Assembly (NCBI GenBank): GCA_013002535.1
Contig: JABDJK010000073.1
Coordinates: forward strand, 1 to 32,785
Direction of reading: 5' to 3'
Length of the DNA: 32,785 nt
DNA from: Hyphococcus sp.
GTDB lineage: Bacteria; Pseudomonadota; Alphaproteobacteria; Caulobacterales; Parvularculaceae
Part shown: positions 1 to 9,574 of the stretch, in pieces
Layout: each line of letters starts with the position of its first letter
Numbering within the stretch: the stretch's first letter is position 1
Translations under genes and position numbers: made by a program
The notes under the pieces: model-generated
Told to the model about the DNA's origin: nothing
Seen by the model: the letters and a program-made list of their open reading frames with translations, nothing else
Databases searched by the model: none

Positions 1-1966
1 TGCCAATCTCAAAAAGTTCAACATCTTCTGGTCGAGCCGCACGACCGACGCCGGCCGCGTCAGGCGGGCGCGAATCCGATGACAAGTTAACAGCGCCCGC
101 TTTCCAGCCTGTTGAATAGGTGAAATAAGCGTTTAAGTTGTCGGTGACATCATAAGCCAAACGTGCGGTGTATGTAACCTTGTCATCTTGAAGGAGCCCG
201 TTATCCAAAGGGTCCGCTGGATTTGGAAAATTGACCTGCGGGTCAAAGAACTGAAACCCAGCCAACGCCAAGGTCGGGTTGCAAAGCAACGCAGGGTTGG
301 GTGCGAAACAATTCGTGCCTGAAATTGCTGTCGCTAGTGAACCGACGGTTTGCGGATCACCCAACGTTGCACCGGTGGCCGGATCAATCGCAAATCCTGG
401 CGCCAGAGCGGCAACCGGAACAGGCGTTGCAAGAATACCCGGAACGGCCGCTGGCGGCACCATTGTAATGTCTGCGCCTGAGAGCGCGAATACAGCTCCC
501 GGGAAACCGAGAGCGTTCAAATCCACAAGCGAGAAAGATTCCGTCAGCGTGCTAACGCCGACCGATTCCTTGCGGTCGTTGATATAAGCGACGCCCCCGG
601 TAAGCGTTAAACGCTCTGTCAAATTGAAATCAAGCTGACCAAAAATCGAGTACGAGCGGTTGTCCATGGTGTAATCACCAAAGACACCCGTTCCGTCAGC
701 AAAAAACGTTCCCGGCGGAATCATTAATGCTGCCTCGATGCCGCCAAAGGCGCCTGGGGCCCCAGCGCCGGCTGCGAGGAAGTCTGCGAACAGACGGCCT
801 TCGGAACCGAAGGTGACGTCACGCATGAATTCAACGCTTTCATCGAAATAAAATCCGCCGATCAAATAATCGACGAAATTATCTCCACTGGAAGCAATAC
901 GAAGTTCCTGCGTGAAAGTCTGGTAGTTACGGGTTTGCGGGTTGACGAGCACGTCAGCAGACGAAAAGTCGGCGTCAGTCTGCGTATTGTCATCCTGTTC
1001 GCGGTAAGAAGTGATCGATGTCACTGTCGCGCCGCCAAGATCCCAATCGCCGTGCAGAGATAAACCTTTACCGGTCAATTCGTTTGTTGGGTTTTCGTTG
1101 TAAGCGATTTCCCGAGCGAACGGATCGCTGTCGTCCCCAATCAAGCGACCAAGGCCGAACGGCGGCGGGGCGCCAATTGCTAGCGTTGCCGGACCATTAA
1201 GAATTTGAACGGCGCCGCAGCAGACTTCATCAATCTTGTTGTACTCGCCAATGAGACGCCAAGCCATGACATCTGATGGCTCCCACAACAACTGCGCGCG
1301 AGCGGACCACCGCGAACGTTCGTTTACATCCGATCCGTCAACGATGTTGGTGTAATAACCATCGCGCTCGTTCAATGAACCAGAAACGCGAAACGCCAGA
1401 GTTTCGCTAAGCGGACCAGTAAGCGTGCCCTTGAAAAGAACTTGATTGTAATTGCCGTAGCTCGCCTCAACGCTGCCGCCAATATCAAATTCTGGCTTTT
1501 TCGTTGTGATCGAAATCGCGCCGGCTGACACGTTTTTACCGAAAAGCGTCGATTGCGGGCCACGCAAAACTTCTACGCGTTCTAGTGTCGGCAAGTCGAG
1601 AATGGCAGACGCAGAACGAGACCGGAAAACACCGTCGATAAATACGCCGACCGAACTCTCAATACCGGGATTGTTTGCGCCGTTGCCGAAGCCGCGAATA
1701 ACGAAATTCGTTTGCGATGAATTTTGAAGCTGCGTAACGCGAAGCGACGGAACGCTGGTTTGCAGATCGATAAGATCGAGAATTTGCGCTTTTTCGATTG
1801 CGTCCGCATCGACCACGCTAACGGCAACTGGCACTTCTTGCAGTGTCTGCGGCCGCTTTGTCGCAGTAACGATGATTGTATCAGTTTGCGCGAGCGCGGA
1901 CCCGGCACATAGCGCTGCAGCGCCGACGCCAGTCATTAGCGCACGATAAATCTTGTCTTTTTTCAT
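1..1966 (-). CDS. TonB-dependent receptor, C-terminus cut by window edge
   Basis: Outer-membrane active transporter (siderophore, vitamin or carbohydrate uptake) energised by TonB. The minus-strand reading frame opens at ATG 1966 and stays open to base 1, about 655 codons, so the last strands of the barrel lie outside the window. A signal peptide is visible (MKKDKIYRALMTG, a hydrophobic core, cleavage after GSALA), followed by a TonB-box-like DTIIVTA and the plug signature around residues 30-130, including FVIRGFG, FIDGVF and the LERVEVLRGPQSTLFGKN block, then AGAISITTKKP. The rest shows alternating aromatic beta-strand style ending in a barrel-like segment. The plug resembles receptors of sphingomonads and Hyphomonadaceae. 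The substrate cannot be told: no transport partner or TonB system lies in the window. Promoter and start lie in 1967-2236, which also holds a 7-bp inverted repeat (2055-2061/2068-2074). Confidence 0.93.
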   Translation of the reverse strand, partial: MKKDKIYRALMTGVGAAALCAGSALAQTDTIIVTATKRPQTLQEVPVAVSVVDADAIEKAQILDLIDLQTSVPSLRVTQLQNSSQTNFVIRGFGNGANNPGIESSVGVFIDGVFRSRSASAILDLPTLERVEVLRGPQSTLFGKNVSAGAISITTKKPEFDIGGSVEASYGNYNQVLFKGTLTGPLSETLAFRVSGSLNERDGYYTNIVDGSDVNERSRWSARAQLLWEPSDVMAWRLIGEYNKIDEVCCGAVQILNGPATLAIGAPPPFGLGRLIGDDSDPFAREIAYNENPTNELTGKGLSLHGDWDLGGATVTSITSYREQDDNTQTDADFSSADVLVNPQTRNYQTFTQELRIASSGDNFVDYLIGGFYFDESVEFMRDVTFGSEGRLFADFLAAGAGAPGAFGGIEAALMIPPGTFFADGTGVFGDYTMDNRSYSIFGQLDFNLTERLTLTGGVAYINDRKESVGVSTLTESFSLVDLNALGFPGAVFALSGADITMVPPAAVPGILATPVPVAALAPGFAIDPATGATLGDPQTVGSLATAISGTNCFAPNPALLCNPTLALAGFQFFDPQVNFPNPADPLDNGLLQDDKVTYTARLAYDVTDNLNAYFTYSTGWKAGAVNLSSDSRPPDAAGVGRAARPEDVELFEIG

Positions 1967-2236
1967 GGTTTTCCTGTTCATGGACTGAACCCCTGCTTTC
2001 GCCCCTCCCTGTGAGGCGCTATGATTATGTTCCGGAACTCGAAGCCGGCATAATGGTTTCGCCTTTTCGAAACCTACAGTCCAGCTACCAGCCCAGCGCT
2101 TTGCCAATGTCGCGGCGCACCGTTACAAAATTACAACAACCGCATGAAGCGGTTATCCCACTAAAAGACTGATATAGTTAACAAAACCCTGCGAAAGGAC
2201 AGTTTTGGCGAAAACGGTTCATGTGTTGCAAATGAA

Positions 2237-3391
2237 CTACGCCGCGGTAGCGCTTTTCCGCTCTACCCGAGCTCTAACCCGCTCTTTTGGGAGGATAATT
2301 AGCGCCCGCGTCCCCTCAGCGGGCGTTGAGTCCAATTTCAGCTTTGCCTCGTGGGACTCCGCGATCGCTTGCGCGAGCGGCAATCCAAGACCGAGCCCTT
2401 CTTTGGAGCGCCTAAGCGACATATCGGATTGCTTGAATGCGACGAGCGATTCTTCGATTATTTCAGCGGGAATTCCCGGCCCGTTGTCTTTGACCAAGAT
2501 GGCCAGATCGCCTTTCTTCGTCAGCGCAGCTGCAATATTTACTTTAACGCCTTTACGAGAAAATTTCACAGAATTTTCGATCAATTTCGAAATCGCGCGC
2601 GTCAGCAATTGACGGTCGCAAAAGACCTCCAATTCGGAATCTTGCAGCGTCAGTGAAATATCCGCGCCTGCTGCATCTGCTGCGACACTCACGAGATTGA
2701 CGGATTCAGTCACCAAATCGCCGACGGTTATATCCGTTGCATTGATTTCAATCGGCCCTGATTTTGCGTCGGACGCCAGCAACATGTCTGAAACTGAACC
2801 GAGCAATCGTTTACCGCCATCGACTATATATTCTGCGTACTCTTTATGAACCAGATCACTGTCGTTGGAAAAGCGTTCGGCAATAAGTTGCCCAAAACCA
2901 ATGATCGCGTTTAACGGCGTGCGCAATTCGTGGCTCATCACTGACATCAAACCGTCTTTAAATTGCGCGCCTGCTTCAGCTTGGTCCAAGGCAATTCTCA
3001 ATCGTTCCTGGTCGTTACTTGCCCGCAAAACGAACATTACGGCATGACTGAAAAGCGTCCAATTTATCGGTTTGGCTAGAAAAGACGACGCGCCAGCCGC
3101 AAATGCCTCATCAACCGCATCCGCCCGGTCGCTGGCGGTAATCAAGAGCACGGGAGTCTTTGAGATAAGGCGATCGGCGCGAATGTTTCTTGTTAATTCA
3201 AACCCGTCCATGACGGGCATCTCCAAATCGGAGATCACCAGCTTTCCGCCTTTTTCTTTTAAAATCTTAAGCGCTTCGGAGCCATTTTCTGCTGTCGAAA
3301 CGCGGTATCCAGCCTCAAGCAGCTTTGCCTCCGCAAGCTCACGCATAATCGGGTCGTCGTCGGCGAGTATTATATGTGCGGGTTCGCTCAC
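2237..3391 (-). CDS. Soluble receiver-histidine kinase (REC-HisKA-HATPase)
   Basis: Cytosolic two-component signalling protein of 384 aa. The start is taken as GTG at 3391, because a GGAG lies 8 bases upstream and the receiver fold begins at once; the frame stays open further upstream to 3577, but those 62 codons have no recognisable domain. Receiver domain about residues 5-120: acidic pocket D11-D13, phospho-acceptor D55 in SDLEMPVMDG, T85, K107. Linker helix 125-145, then HisKA with H154 in MSHELRTPLNAIIGF, and a HATPase_c domain with N-box-like IENSVKF, DNGPGIP and GLGLGLPLA. There is no membrane segment. Receiver-first kinases usually take a phosphoryl signal from another kinase and modulate their own activity. 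It is divergent from the large hybrid kinase starting at 3556, and the roughly 160 bp between them must hold both promoters, so joint regulation or a phosphorelay is likely but inferred. Confidence 0.9.
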   Translation of the reverse strand: MSEPAHIILADDDPIMRELAEAKLLEAGYRVSTAENGSEALKILKEKGGKLVISDLEMPVMDGFELTRNIRADRLISKTPVLLITASDRADAVDEAFAAGASSFLAKPINWTLFSHAVMFVLRASNDQERLRIALDQAEAGAQFKDGLMSVMSHELRTPLNAIIGFGQLIAERFSNDSDLVHKEYAEYIVDGGKRLLGSVSDMLLASDAKSGPIEINATDITVGDLVTESVNLVSVAADAAGADISLTLQDSELEVFCDRQLLTRAISKLIENSVKFSRKGVKVNIAAALTKKGDLAILVKDNGPGIPAEIIEESLVAFKQSDMSLRRSKEGLGLGLPLAQAIAESHEAKLKLDSTPAEGTRALIILPKERVRARVERKSATAA

Positions 3392-3555
3392 AAGGATTGC
3401 TCCGGCCAAGGATAATTTTTCCAAAAGGACGAACAATTTACTATCAACTTTCTTAAAATTTAATTTCTGCGCCGCCGTGGCAATCAATTGGCAATGAATT
3501 TCAGCGACATTCTCTTCGGTTAATCTTCGTGAAAGACGCAACGAGAGGATAATTG

Positions 3556-6381
3556 GTGGTTGCGCGTAGCAAATCATTACGCAGTCGCTTAACGACTCTC
3601 GTTATCGTCGCCATTTTTGGCGCCGTGGGAATTGTTACAATTTCCTCCGTGTGGCGCGAAACAACACAATTCAGTATTGCAAAAAATGAAGAGCTTCACG
3701 GCACCGCGGTCGTATTTGCCGCCGCAATATCTGAACAATTGAAGAATGAAAATCGGCAAAATACTTTGAATGCCCTGCGCGGCATAGCTCAAATATCAAC
3801 AATCGACTATGTGCGCGTGAATTCAATCGACGGGTCGAAATTTGTCGAACTAGGCAGCGTTACCGCTCTCGACACTGATAGCCGACAATCATTTGGCAAT
3901 TCTGCATTGCCGCTTCAATTGATTAATGGATTAACCAACGGCAGTTCCGAAGTAACGGTTCCGATCATTTATGCCGGAGAAGAAATTGGCGCGCTAAGTA
4001 TCTTTGCAAGTACCGGTTCTTTAGCGAACCGAATTGGATTGCTCGTATATGACGCACTCGTGGCGGCAATCTTTGCAGCAGGCATAGGGCTTTTGATTGC
4101 ATTGAAAATGCAACGTGCAATTACCGATCCTATCGTCGACCTCTCTGAGGTTATGGCTCGGGTGCGTGAAAGCGGCGACTTTACAATGCGCGCAAAAACC
4201 ATCGAAGACGATGAGACCGGAAAGCTCGTTGAGTCGTTTAACGACATGTTGGACCAACTTGAGGAACGCGACATCAAGCTTCAATCGCACCAGCGCGATC
4301 TTAAGAAAATTGTCGAACGACGAACACAAGAATTACAACGCGCCAAGGAGATTGCTGAAGCAGCATCTATAGCCAAATCAGAATTTTTGGCGACTATGAG
4401 TCACGAAATTCGCACACCAATGAATGGTATGATGGTGATGGCTGAATTGCTGAATAAAACCAGCTTGCCGCCGCGCCAGAAACGATATGCAGACGTGATT
4501 GCCAAATCTGGGCAGAGCCTTCTTGCAATCATTAATGATATTCTCGACTTTTCAAAAATCGAAGCCGGACGTCTTGAATTGGAATCAATTCCAATTCGGC
4601 CAAGCGAAGTTATCGACGACGTCGTGAGCTTGTTTTGGGAGCGTGCCGCCGTAAAAGGGATCGATCTGACTGGATATGTCGCTCCTAGCGTTCCCGAGGT
4701 AATCTTAGGTGATCCAGTACGTATCAACCAAGTCATATCGAACCTTGTCAACAATGCATTGAAGTTTACAGACGAAGGTCACGTCATAGTTTCTGTCAAA
4801 AGAACGGTAAGCAATAACGGTGATTGTATTGTCGAATTTTCAGTCACTGACACTGGCGTCGGCATACCGGCGCCGAAACAGGCGGAAATTTTTGAAGCAT
4901 TTTCTCAAGCTGACCAAACAACGACGAGAAAATTCGGCGGCACCGGACTTGGGTTGGCGATTAGCCGGCGCTTGGTTGAGGCGATGAATGGTTCGATTGG
5001 CGTGACCAGCCAAGAAAACAAAGGGTCAAAGTTCCATTTTTGCTTTCCTACAACAGCCATTGAAAAACCCGTTGTGGCGCGCGCTGCTGATTTGGATATG
5101 CGGGCAGTTATAGCTATTGACGGAACCGCAACCCCGAAAATGCTTGCGCGCTACTTGAGCGAAACAGGCATAATAACCGAAATAGTGGATCCGAACGCGG
5201 ATATTGGCGTCCAGATTGGCTATGCAAATATCATATTTGCGTCGCCGGCATTTCTCGACAAACTTCAAGAAAACATCAAAGGAGAACCCAATCAATGGGT
5301 TCCCGCACGAATTTGTGTTTGTGAACTCGGTGATACAGCGCCCGATCGATTGCTAGAGACCGGTGTCGCCGAAGACATTCTGCTCGCGCCTTTATCACGC
5401 AGCGATGTGATGGATCAAATTGCCAGGTTTTTTGAGAAAAAGCTCCGTGGTCAAGCAGCATTGAATTCAATCACGCAGGAGCTCCAATCCATCAAGACAT
5501 TTGATGGGCAAAGCGTTCTTGCCGCCGACGATAGCATCGTGAACAGAGAGGTCGCTCGCGAAGCGTTGAGCAAATTGAACCTAAAACCGACACTTGTCGG
5601 CGACGGATCAGAGGCCGTAAAGGCCGCTCACCGAAACGAATTCGATCTGATATTGATGGACTGCTCAATGCCGCAAATGGATGGGTTCGAAGCAACAAAG
5701 GCGATACGGCGCCTGGAGAAAAAATATAATCGGTCCCCTGTTCCAATCGTCGCATTAACCGCGCATGTCGCAATGGAAGACGAAACCTGGCGGAATGTTG
5801 GGATGAATGATTATTTGACAAAGCCTTTCACAATTGAATCGCTGTCGAGCGCTATCGGCAATTTCATTCAAACTAAAAACCTGGTGAGAAATATTGGAAA
5901 TAAAGATGAAGATGTCTGCGATGCGCGCAATATTGAAAGTAATGATGAGAAAGAAAGCACTGATAGCGGCAACTCAAAAGTTGCGCCGCCGACTGGTCGC
6001 AGCAAAGAACCATCGAAAATATTTGACGACAGTACGTTAAAAGCACTCCTGCAAATGCAAAGCGGCGATTCCGCCTTGCCGTTCCGTGCGCTTACACTAT
6101 TCAAAGAGCATTCGCCTGAAGCACTTTTGGAACTCGTCAAAAGCGGAAAGGCAAAGGACGCTAAGCGGATAGCGAAAGCAGCCCACGCATTGAAATCAAT
6201 GAGCCTAAATGTAGGCGCCGCTTCTCTTGCAAATGCTTGCGCTGCGGTCGAAAACGCATCGCATAGTGGTGCAGAATTATCGAAATTGTATCCATTGATA
6301 AAAAATACGTCCGCCATCTATCGAACCACGGCGCAAGAGCTGCCGGAGATGCTGCAGCGGTACGCGCCGAAAGCCGCCTGA
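3556..6381 (+). CDS. Membrane hybrid sensor histidine kinase (HAMP-HisKA-HATPase-pseudoREC-REC-Hpt)
   Basis: BarA/ArcB-style phosphorelay kinase, about 941 aa. I prefer GTG 3556 (GAGAGGA ends 6 bases upstream) over TTG 3553. TM1 about residues 12-33, a periplasmic or outer loop about 34-160, TM2 about 163-184, HAMP 186-240, a coiled coil, then HisKA with H283 in [14 protein letters not shown]. The HATPase_c domain shows [21 protein letters not shown] and GGTGLGLAI. Next comes a receiver-sized region (about 515-635) with no recognisable phospho-acceptor Asp or Lys, so a pseudo-receiver. A second, intact receiver follows (about 655-775: AADDS, D702 in [18 protein letters not shown]), then a low-complexity linker and a C-terminal Hpt domain with H877 in [13 protein letters not shown] relay from H283 to D702 to H877 is expected from the family. 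The final response regulator is not in the window. Its stop lies 3 bp from the stop of the convergent regulator at 6385. Confidence 0.93.
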   Translation: MVARSKSLRSRLTTLVIVAIFGAVGIVTISSVWRETTQFSIAKNEELHGTAVVFAAAISEQLKNENRQNTLNALRGIAQISTIDYVRVNSIDGSKFVELGSVTALDTDSRQSFGNSALPLQLINGLTNGSSEVTVPIIYAGEEIGALSIFASTGSLANRIGLLVYDALVAAIFAAGIGLLIALKMQRAITDPIVDLSEVMARVRESGDFTMRAKTIEDDETGKLVESFNDMLDQLEERDIKLQSHQRDLKKIVERRTQELQRAKEIAEAASIAKSEFLATMSHEIRTPMNGMMVMAELLNKTSLPPRQKRYADVIAKSGQSLLAIINDILDFSKIEAGRLELESIPIRPSEVIDDVVSLFWERAAVKGIDLTGYVAPSVPEVILGDPVRINQVISNLVNNALKFTDEGHVIVSVKRTVSNNGDCIVEFSVTDTGVGIPAPKQAEIFEAFSQADQTTTRKFGGTGLGLAISRRLVEAMNGSIGVTSQENKGSKFHFCFPTTAIEKPVVARAADLDMRAVIAIDGTATPKMLARYLSETGIITEIVDPNADIGVQIGYANIIFASPAFLDKLQENIKGEPNQWVPARICVCELGDTAPDRLLETGVAEDILLAPLSRSDVMDQIARFFEKKLRGQAALNSITQELQSIKTFDGQSVLAADDSIVNREVAREALSKLNLKPTLVGDGSEAVKAAHRNEFDLILMDCSMPQMDGFEATKAIRRLEKKYNRSPVPIVALTAHVAMEDETWRNVGMNDYLTKPFTIESLSSAIGNFIQTKNLVRNIGNKDEDVCDARNIESNDEKESTDSGNSKVAPPTGRSKEPSKIFDDSTLKALLQMQSGDSALPFRALTLFKEHSPEALLELVKSGKAKDAKRIAKAAHALKSMSLNVGAASLANACAAVENASHSGAELSKLYPLIKNTSAIYRTTAQELPEMLQRYAPKAA

Positions 6382-6384
6382 CGC

Positions 6385-7044
6385 TCACAAAATTCGTATA
6401 GCCACAAGCAAGCAACCGATGACTGCGGTTATTTCCGAAACATCTATCGCTTCATGATCTTGGCTTGACGACAAAGGCCGCAATTGCCGCGGGTGTTCAT
6501 TCCATTGCCGAACCAGCGGTCCTGCCGGCGTCAGCGCTAGACAATAATTTCCATCTTGAGGTTGATTATCACTGTAATCGACGACCACTAGACTTGCAGG
6601 CGGAAACGCCAAATTCACCGCCTCATCGTCAATGAAGACTGCGAAAAGCGTATCCGTGTTTGCAGTGACTGGAATATAATCTTCCGCCAATGTGTGCGGA
6701 TCAATTTTTTGATTGTGCGCAAATAGAGTTGCGGTTTCCATACTTATAATCGGCACATGTTGTAGCGCTCTGCGAATATATGCAGCGCCAGCATGTTTAT
6801 CGCGTTCTAACGCTGACCGATCACCGCCGGCCAACCAGTCCAGCGGCGTGTGCAGCGCATCCGCCAATCTGGCGAGCATCAGCCTTCGTGGGTCGTGTAC
6901 GCCGCTTTCCCAGTTGGCGACGGCAGGTTGTGTCACACCAATCCTTCGCGCCAAGTCCGCCTGGCTAAGATTGCAGGCCTTTCGCGACTGCCTGATACGA
7001 CCGCCTATAGACTTTGGCGGATTTGCAATTTCCATCTGGTTCAT
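6385..7044 (-). CDS. XRE-family regulator with degenerate LexA/S24-like domain
   Basis: DNA-binding regulator of 219 aa, CI/LexA-like in layout. An HTH_3/XRE domain spans about residues 13-72 (GRIRQSRKACNLSQADLARRIGV, then TQPAVANWE as the recognition region). A C-terminal S24-like fold spans about 120-215 (LFAVFIDD, SLVVVDYSDNQPQDGNYCLAL, GPLVRQW). In active S24 repressors the first strand ends in a GDSM-like motif with the nucleophilic Ser, and a later VKR supplies Lys. Here these positions read DDEA (E141) and VRQ (R179), so self-cleavage is not expected; the domain may instead dimerise or sense a ligand. Start ATG 7044 (second ATG at 7035) has only a weak GGA upstream. A palindrome 10 bp upstream (7055-7071) could be its own operator. 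It is convergent with the hybrid kinase and divergent from the small gene at 7232. Confidence 0.85.
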   Translation of the reverse strand: MNQMEIANPPKSIGGRIRQSRKACNLSQADLARRIGVTQPAVANWESGVHDPRRLMLARLADALHTPLDWLAGGDRSALERDKHAGAAYIRRALQHVPIISMETATLFAHNQKIDPHTLAEDYIPVTANTDTLFAVFIDDEAVNLAFPPASLVVVDYSDNQPQDGNYCLALTPAGPLVRQWNEHPRQLRPLSSSQDHEAIDVSEITAVIGCLLVAIRIL

Positions 7045-7054
7045 GGTCCAATTT

Positions 7055-7071
7055 TATAAGCCTGACTTATA
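7055..7071. promoter_or_regulatory. Candidate operator of the XRE regulator
   Basis: Perfect inverted repeat TATAAG-CCTGA-CTTATA in the AT-rich divergent region, starting 10 bp upstream of the XRE gene's ATG. XRE/CI-type repressors commonly autoregulate through such sites. The assignment rests on position and symmetry only. Confidence 0.35.
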
Positions 7072-7231
7072 TTTTATCAATTTGTTTTCTCATTGGCGCA
7101 CAATTATTTGGAAAAATTCCTTTAAAATATGGTTTTTTGTAAACCTAGGAGTGTATTTTTGCTTGATTTGAGCGGCACAGAGGATTAGTCTAACTTATAT
7201 ATTCCTCTTGTTAGTTGGATCGGATTAGCAA

Positions 7232-7432
7232 ATGAATGACCTTTGCGATCGAGATGGCGCCGCACGACTAGCCATGAAAATTGAAGAATTTTGGCGCAAG
7301 CGCGGATTTAACGTTTCCGTGGAAACCAAAGATGAGGGTTTCGTCTCGACCATGCGATCGGCCCGGACGGATGTTCGCAGCGATATGATCAACGGAATGC
7401 CGACGCGAGCGCCAGACTTGGAAGCACATTAA
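7232..7432 (+). CDS. Small hypothetical protein, 66 aa
   Basis: A short soluble protein beginning MNDLCDRDGAARLAMKIEEF and ending in RSDMINGMPTRAPDLEAH. It has no signal peptide or membrane segment. The layout, an amphipathic helix (AARLAMKIEEFWRKRGF), then a short strand-like segment (NVSVETKDEGF) and a V/I-RSDM-NG-P tail, reminds me of small conserved proteins common in alphaproteobacteria, but I know no function for them. Start ATG 7232 is preceded by GGATTAGCAA, a weak ribosome site. The stop overlaps the end of gph on the other strand (7429-7432). It is divergent from the XRE regulator across 187 AT-rich bases. Confidence 0.65.
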   Translation: MNDLCDRDGAARLAMKIEEFWRKRGFNVSVETKDEGFVSTMRSARTDVRSDMINGMPTRAPDLEAH

Positions 7433-8091
7433 CGGCGCACCATTGAATTGATGATTGCCGTGCAATCTCGGTAACTTCCGAAAATCGCGCCATTGGCGGG
7501 CTCTAATGTCACTGGTCCGTAGCCGAATGTGGCCACGAGACATGGCAAATTGGCGTTTCGCGCCGCCAAAATGTCGGTGTCGCTGTCTCCAATAAAAATT
7601 GCGTCATCAACGCCAATTCGCTGCATTGCCAGCCTCACGGGCGCGGGATCAGGTTTTGGCGCCAACGCCGTATCGGCGCCGACAATCACCTCGAAATATT
7701 CGTCAAGTTGCAATTCGGCCAATAGCGCTCGCGCCAAGGCTTCACGCTTGTTTGTGCAAATTGCGAAGCGATGCCCCCGTTTCTTCAAATCTTCAATCAT
7801 TTCTACCGCGCCCGCGAAGGGCCGCGAAGAAACAGCAATATTGTTCTCATAATGGTCCAGAAAGTGGGTAAGCCCGCGCCCAATCGCGTCGTCATCCGCG
7901 GCGTCGCCGCCGGCCAATTCCATGCCACGGATTAACATCCGCCTTGCGCCATAACCCACAAGTGATCGCACTGCTGCGGTATCAACGGGCGTAAACCCCA
8001 TCTCAACCAACGCAAAATTCATCGCCGCCGCCAGGTCTTCGGCCGTATCGACCAGGGTCCCGTCGAGATCAAATAAAATCCCTGTTTTCAT
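7429..8091 (-). CDS. gph: Phosphoglycolate phosphatase (HAD superfamily)
   Basis: Cytosolic Mg-dependent phosphatase converting 2-phosphoglycolate to glycolate, which removes a by-product of oxidative DNA damage or of oxygenase side reactions. The 220-aa product starts MKTGILFDLDGTLVDT, which is HAD motif I with the nucleophile and acid Asp pair. A helical cap carries LVGYGARRMLIRGM, typical of Gph. Motif II is AICTNKR and motifs III-IV are KPDPAPVRLAM and FIGDSDTDILAARNA. The frame is open further upstream to 8184, but ATG 8091 (GGTGGG 5-6 bases upstream) puts motif I at the N-terminus as usual for the family. It is divergent from glmU with about 130 bp between the starts. The symbol follows the family; the exact substrate is not proven by sequence. 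Confidence 0.88.
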   Translation of the reverse strand: MKTGILFDLDGTLVDTAEDLAAAMNFALVEMGFTPVDTAAVRSLVGYGARRMLIRGMELAGGDAADDDAIGRGLTHFLDHYENNIAVSSRPFAGAVEMIEDLKKRGHRFAICTNKREALARALLAELQLDEYFEVIVGADTALAPKPDPAPVRLAMQRIGVDDAIFIGDSDTDILAARNANLPCLVATFGYGPVTLEPANGAIFGSYRDCTAIINSMVRR

Positions 8092-8219
8092 CGAAGGCCC
8101 ACCATAATTCTGCGAAATCATATGTTGTCGGCGAATCGCGGCATGTCGCAATAGCGCGATATCGCCAATATTCGCCAAATCCATCTGGGCGACGATAACG
8201 AACTATATCGGAGAAGAAA

Positions 8220-9563
8220 TTGACCTCGGAAATAATAGGCGCAGCAATCATCCTTGCCGCCGGCAAAGGCACGCGAATGAAATCATCCTTGCCGAAAGTC
8301 CTGCATGAAATTGGCGGGCGCGCAATGCTTGGCCATGTCGCCGATGCAGTGATGGAACTCAACCCTCAAGCGGTAATTGTTGTCACTGGAAAAGACGCCG
8401 ACGAAATTGACGCTTTCGCAATTTCATTAGGATCGTCCATTAACACTGTGACCCAATCCCCGCCCCTCGGAACTGGCCACGCAGTTCAACAGGCTGCTCC
8501 CTTGCTGAAGACGATAAGCGGCGCCGTTTTGGTGTTGTATGCAGATACGCCGCTGGTGACGGGCAATACGCTCAAAACGATGGCTGGCGAGATAAATAGA
8601 GGCGCGGCCGTCGCCGTTCTTGGATTCACACCAGATGACCCCGGCGCGTATGGGCGATTGAAACAAAATGAAAATGGCGATCTCATCGCAATCATTGAAG
8701 CAAACGACGCGAGTGATCAGGAACTGGCGATAAGGCTTTGCAACTCAGGTGTAATGGCGGTTGAAGCAGAATTTTTAAAAAGACAGATATTTGAACTCAA
8801 GAATGACAATGCGAAAAGCGAATATTATCTGACGGATCTTGCCGAAATCGCCGTCGCAAAAGGTAACCGCTGCGCTATCGTCGAAACCGACGACGAGGAA
8901 GTTCTTGGCGTTAACTCGAGAGCAGAACTCGCCGTCGCGGAAGCCGTTTTTCAGGATCGGAAACGGCAGTCCGTGATGGACGCCGGTGCAACGCTAATTG
9001 ATCCGCAATCGGTGTTCTTCTCCCACGACACATCGCTTGGTCGCGATGTAACGGTAGAGCCAAATGTGGTTTTTGGCGCGGGCGTCAATGTCGGCAATAA
9101 CGCCACCATCAAGGCGTTTTCACACATCGAAGGCGCTCAAATCGCTGATGGCGCCAGTGTTGGACCATTTGCAAGACTGCGGCCGGGAGCAAGCCTTTCT
9201 GAGGGCGCAAAAGTCGGCAACTTTGTTGAAATCAAAAATGCAGAAATTGGCGCCGGCGCGAAAGTAAGCCACCTGACCTATATCGGCGATGCTTCGATCG
9301 GCGCCGAAGCAAATATCGGCGCTGGCGCGATCACTTGCAACTATGACGGGTTCGGGAAACATAAAACGACAATAGGCAAGAACGCATTCATCGGTTCAAA
9401 CTCATCGCTCGTGGCGCCGGTCGAAATTGGCGACGGCGCCTATGTGGGGTCCGGCTCTGTTATCACGAAAAACGTTGAGCCAGGTGATTTGGCCGTCGCA
9501 CGCGGACGACAAGCAGCGATCAAGGACTGGGCGACAAAATTTCGCCAAGCGCACAAAAAATAA
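8220..9563 (+). CDS. glmU: Bifunctional UDP-GlcNAc pyrophosphorylase / glucosamine-1-phosphate acetyltransferase
   Basis: Makes UDP-N-acetylglucosamine for peptidoglycan and lipopolysaccharide: the C-terminal half acetylates glucosamine-1-phosphate and the N-terminal half couples GlcNAc-1-phosphate to UTP. The 447-aa protein has the nucleotidyltransferase signature LAAGKGTRMKSSLPKVLH near residue 12, then GTGHAVQQA, YADTPLV and NSGVMA. From about residue 245 on there is a left-handed beta-helix of hexapeptide repeats (VEPNVVFGAGVNVG, GPFARLRPGA, VGNFVEIKNA, SHLTYIGDA, NIGAGAITCNYDG, FIGSNSSLVAPV). Start TTG 8220 has GGAG 6 bases upstream, and no better start lies nearby. It is the first gene of a plus-strand set with rpiA 11 bp downstream. 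Confidence 0.96.
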   Translation: MTSEIIGAAIILAAGKGTRMKSSLPKVLHEIGGRAMLGHVADAVMELNPQAVIVVTGKDADEIDAFAISLGSSINTVTQSPPLGTGHAVQQAAPLLKTISGAVLVLYADTPLVTGNTLKTMAGEINRGAAVAVLGFTPDDPGAYGRLKQNENGDLIAIIEANDASDQELAIRLCNSGVMAVEAEFLKRQIFELKNDNAKSEYYLTDLAEIAVAKGNRCAIVETDDEEVLGVNSRAELAVAEAVFQDRKRQSVMDAGATLIDPQSVFFSHDTSLGRDVTVEPNVVFGAGVNVGNNATIKAFSHIEGAQIADGASVGPFARLRPGASLSEGAKVGNFVEIKNAEIGAGAKVSHLTYIGDASIGAEANIGAGAITCNYDGFGKHKTTIGKNAFIGSNSSLVAPVEIGDGAYVGSGSVITKNVEPGDLAVARGRQAAIKDWATKFRQAHKK

Positions 9564-9574
9564 CAGGAACGACA

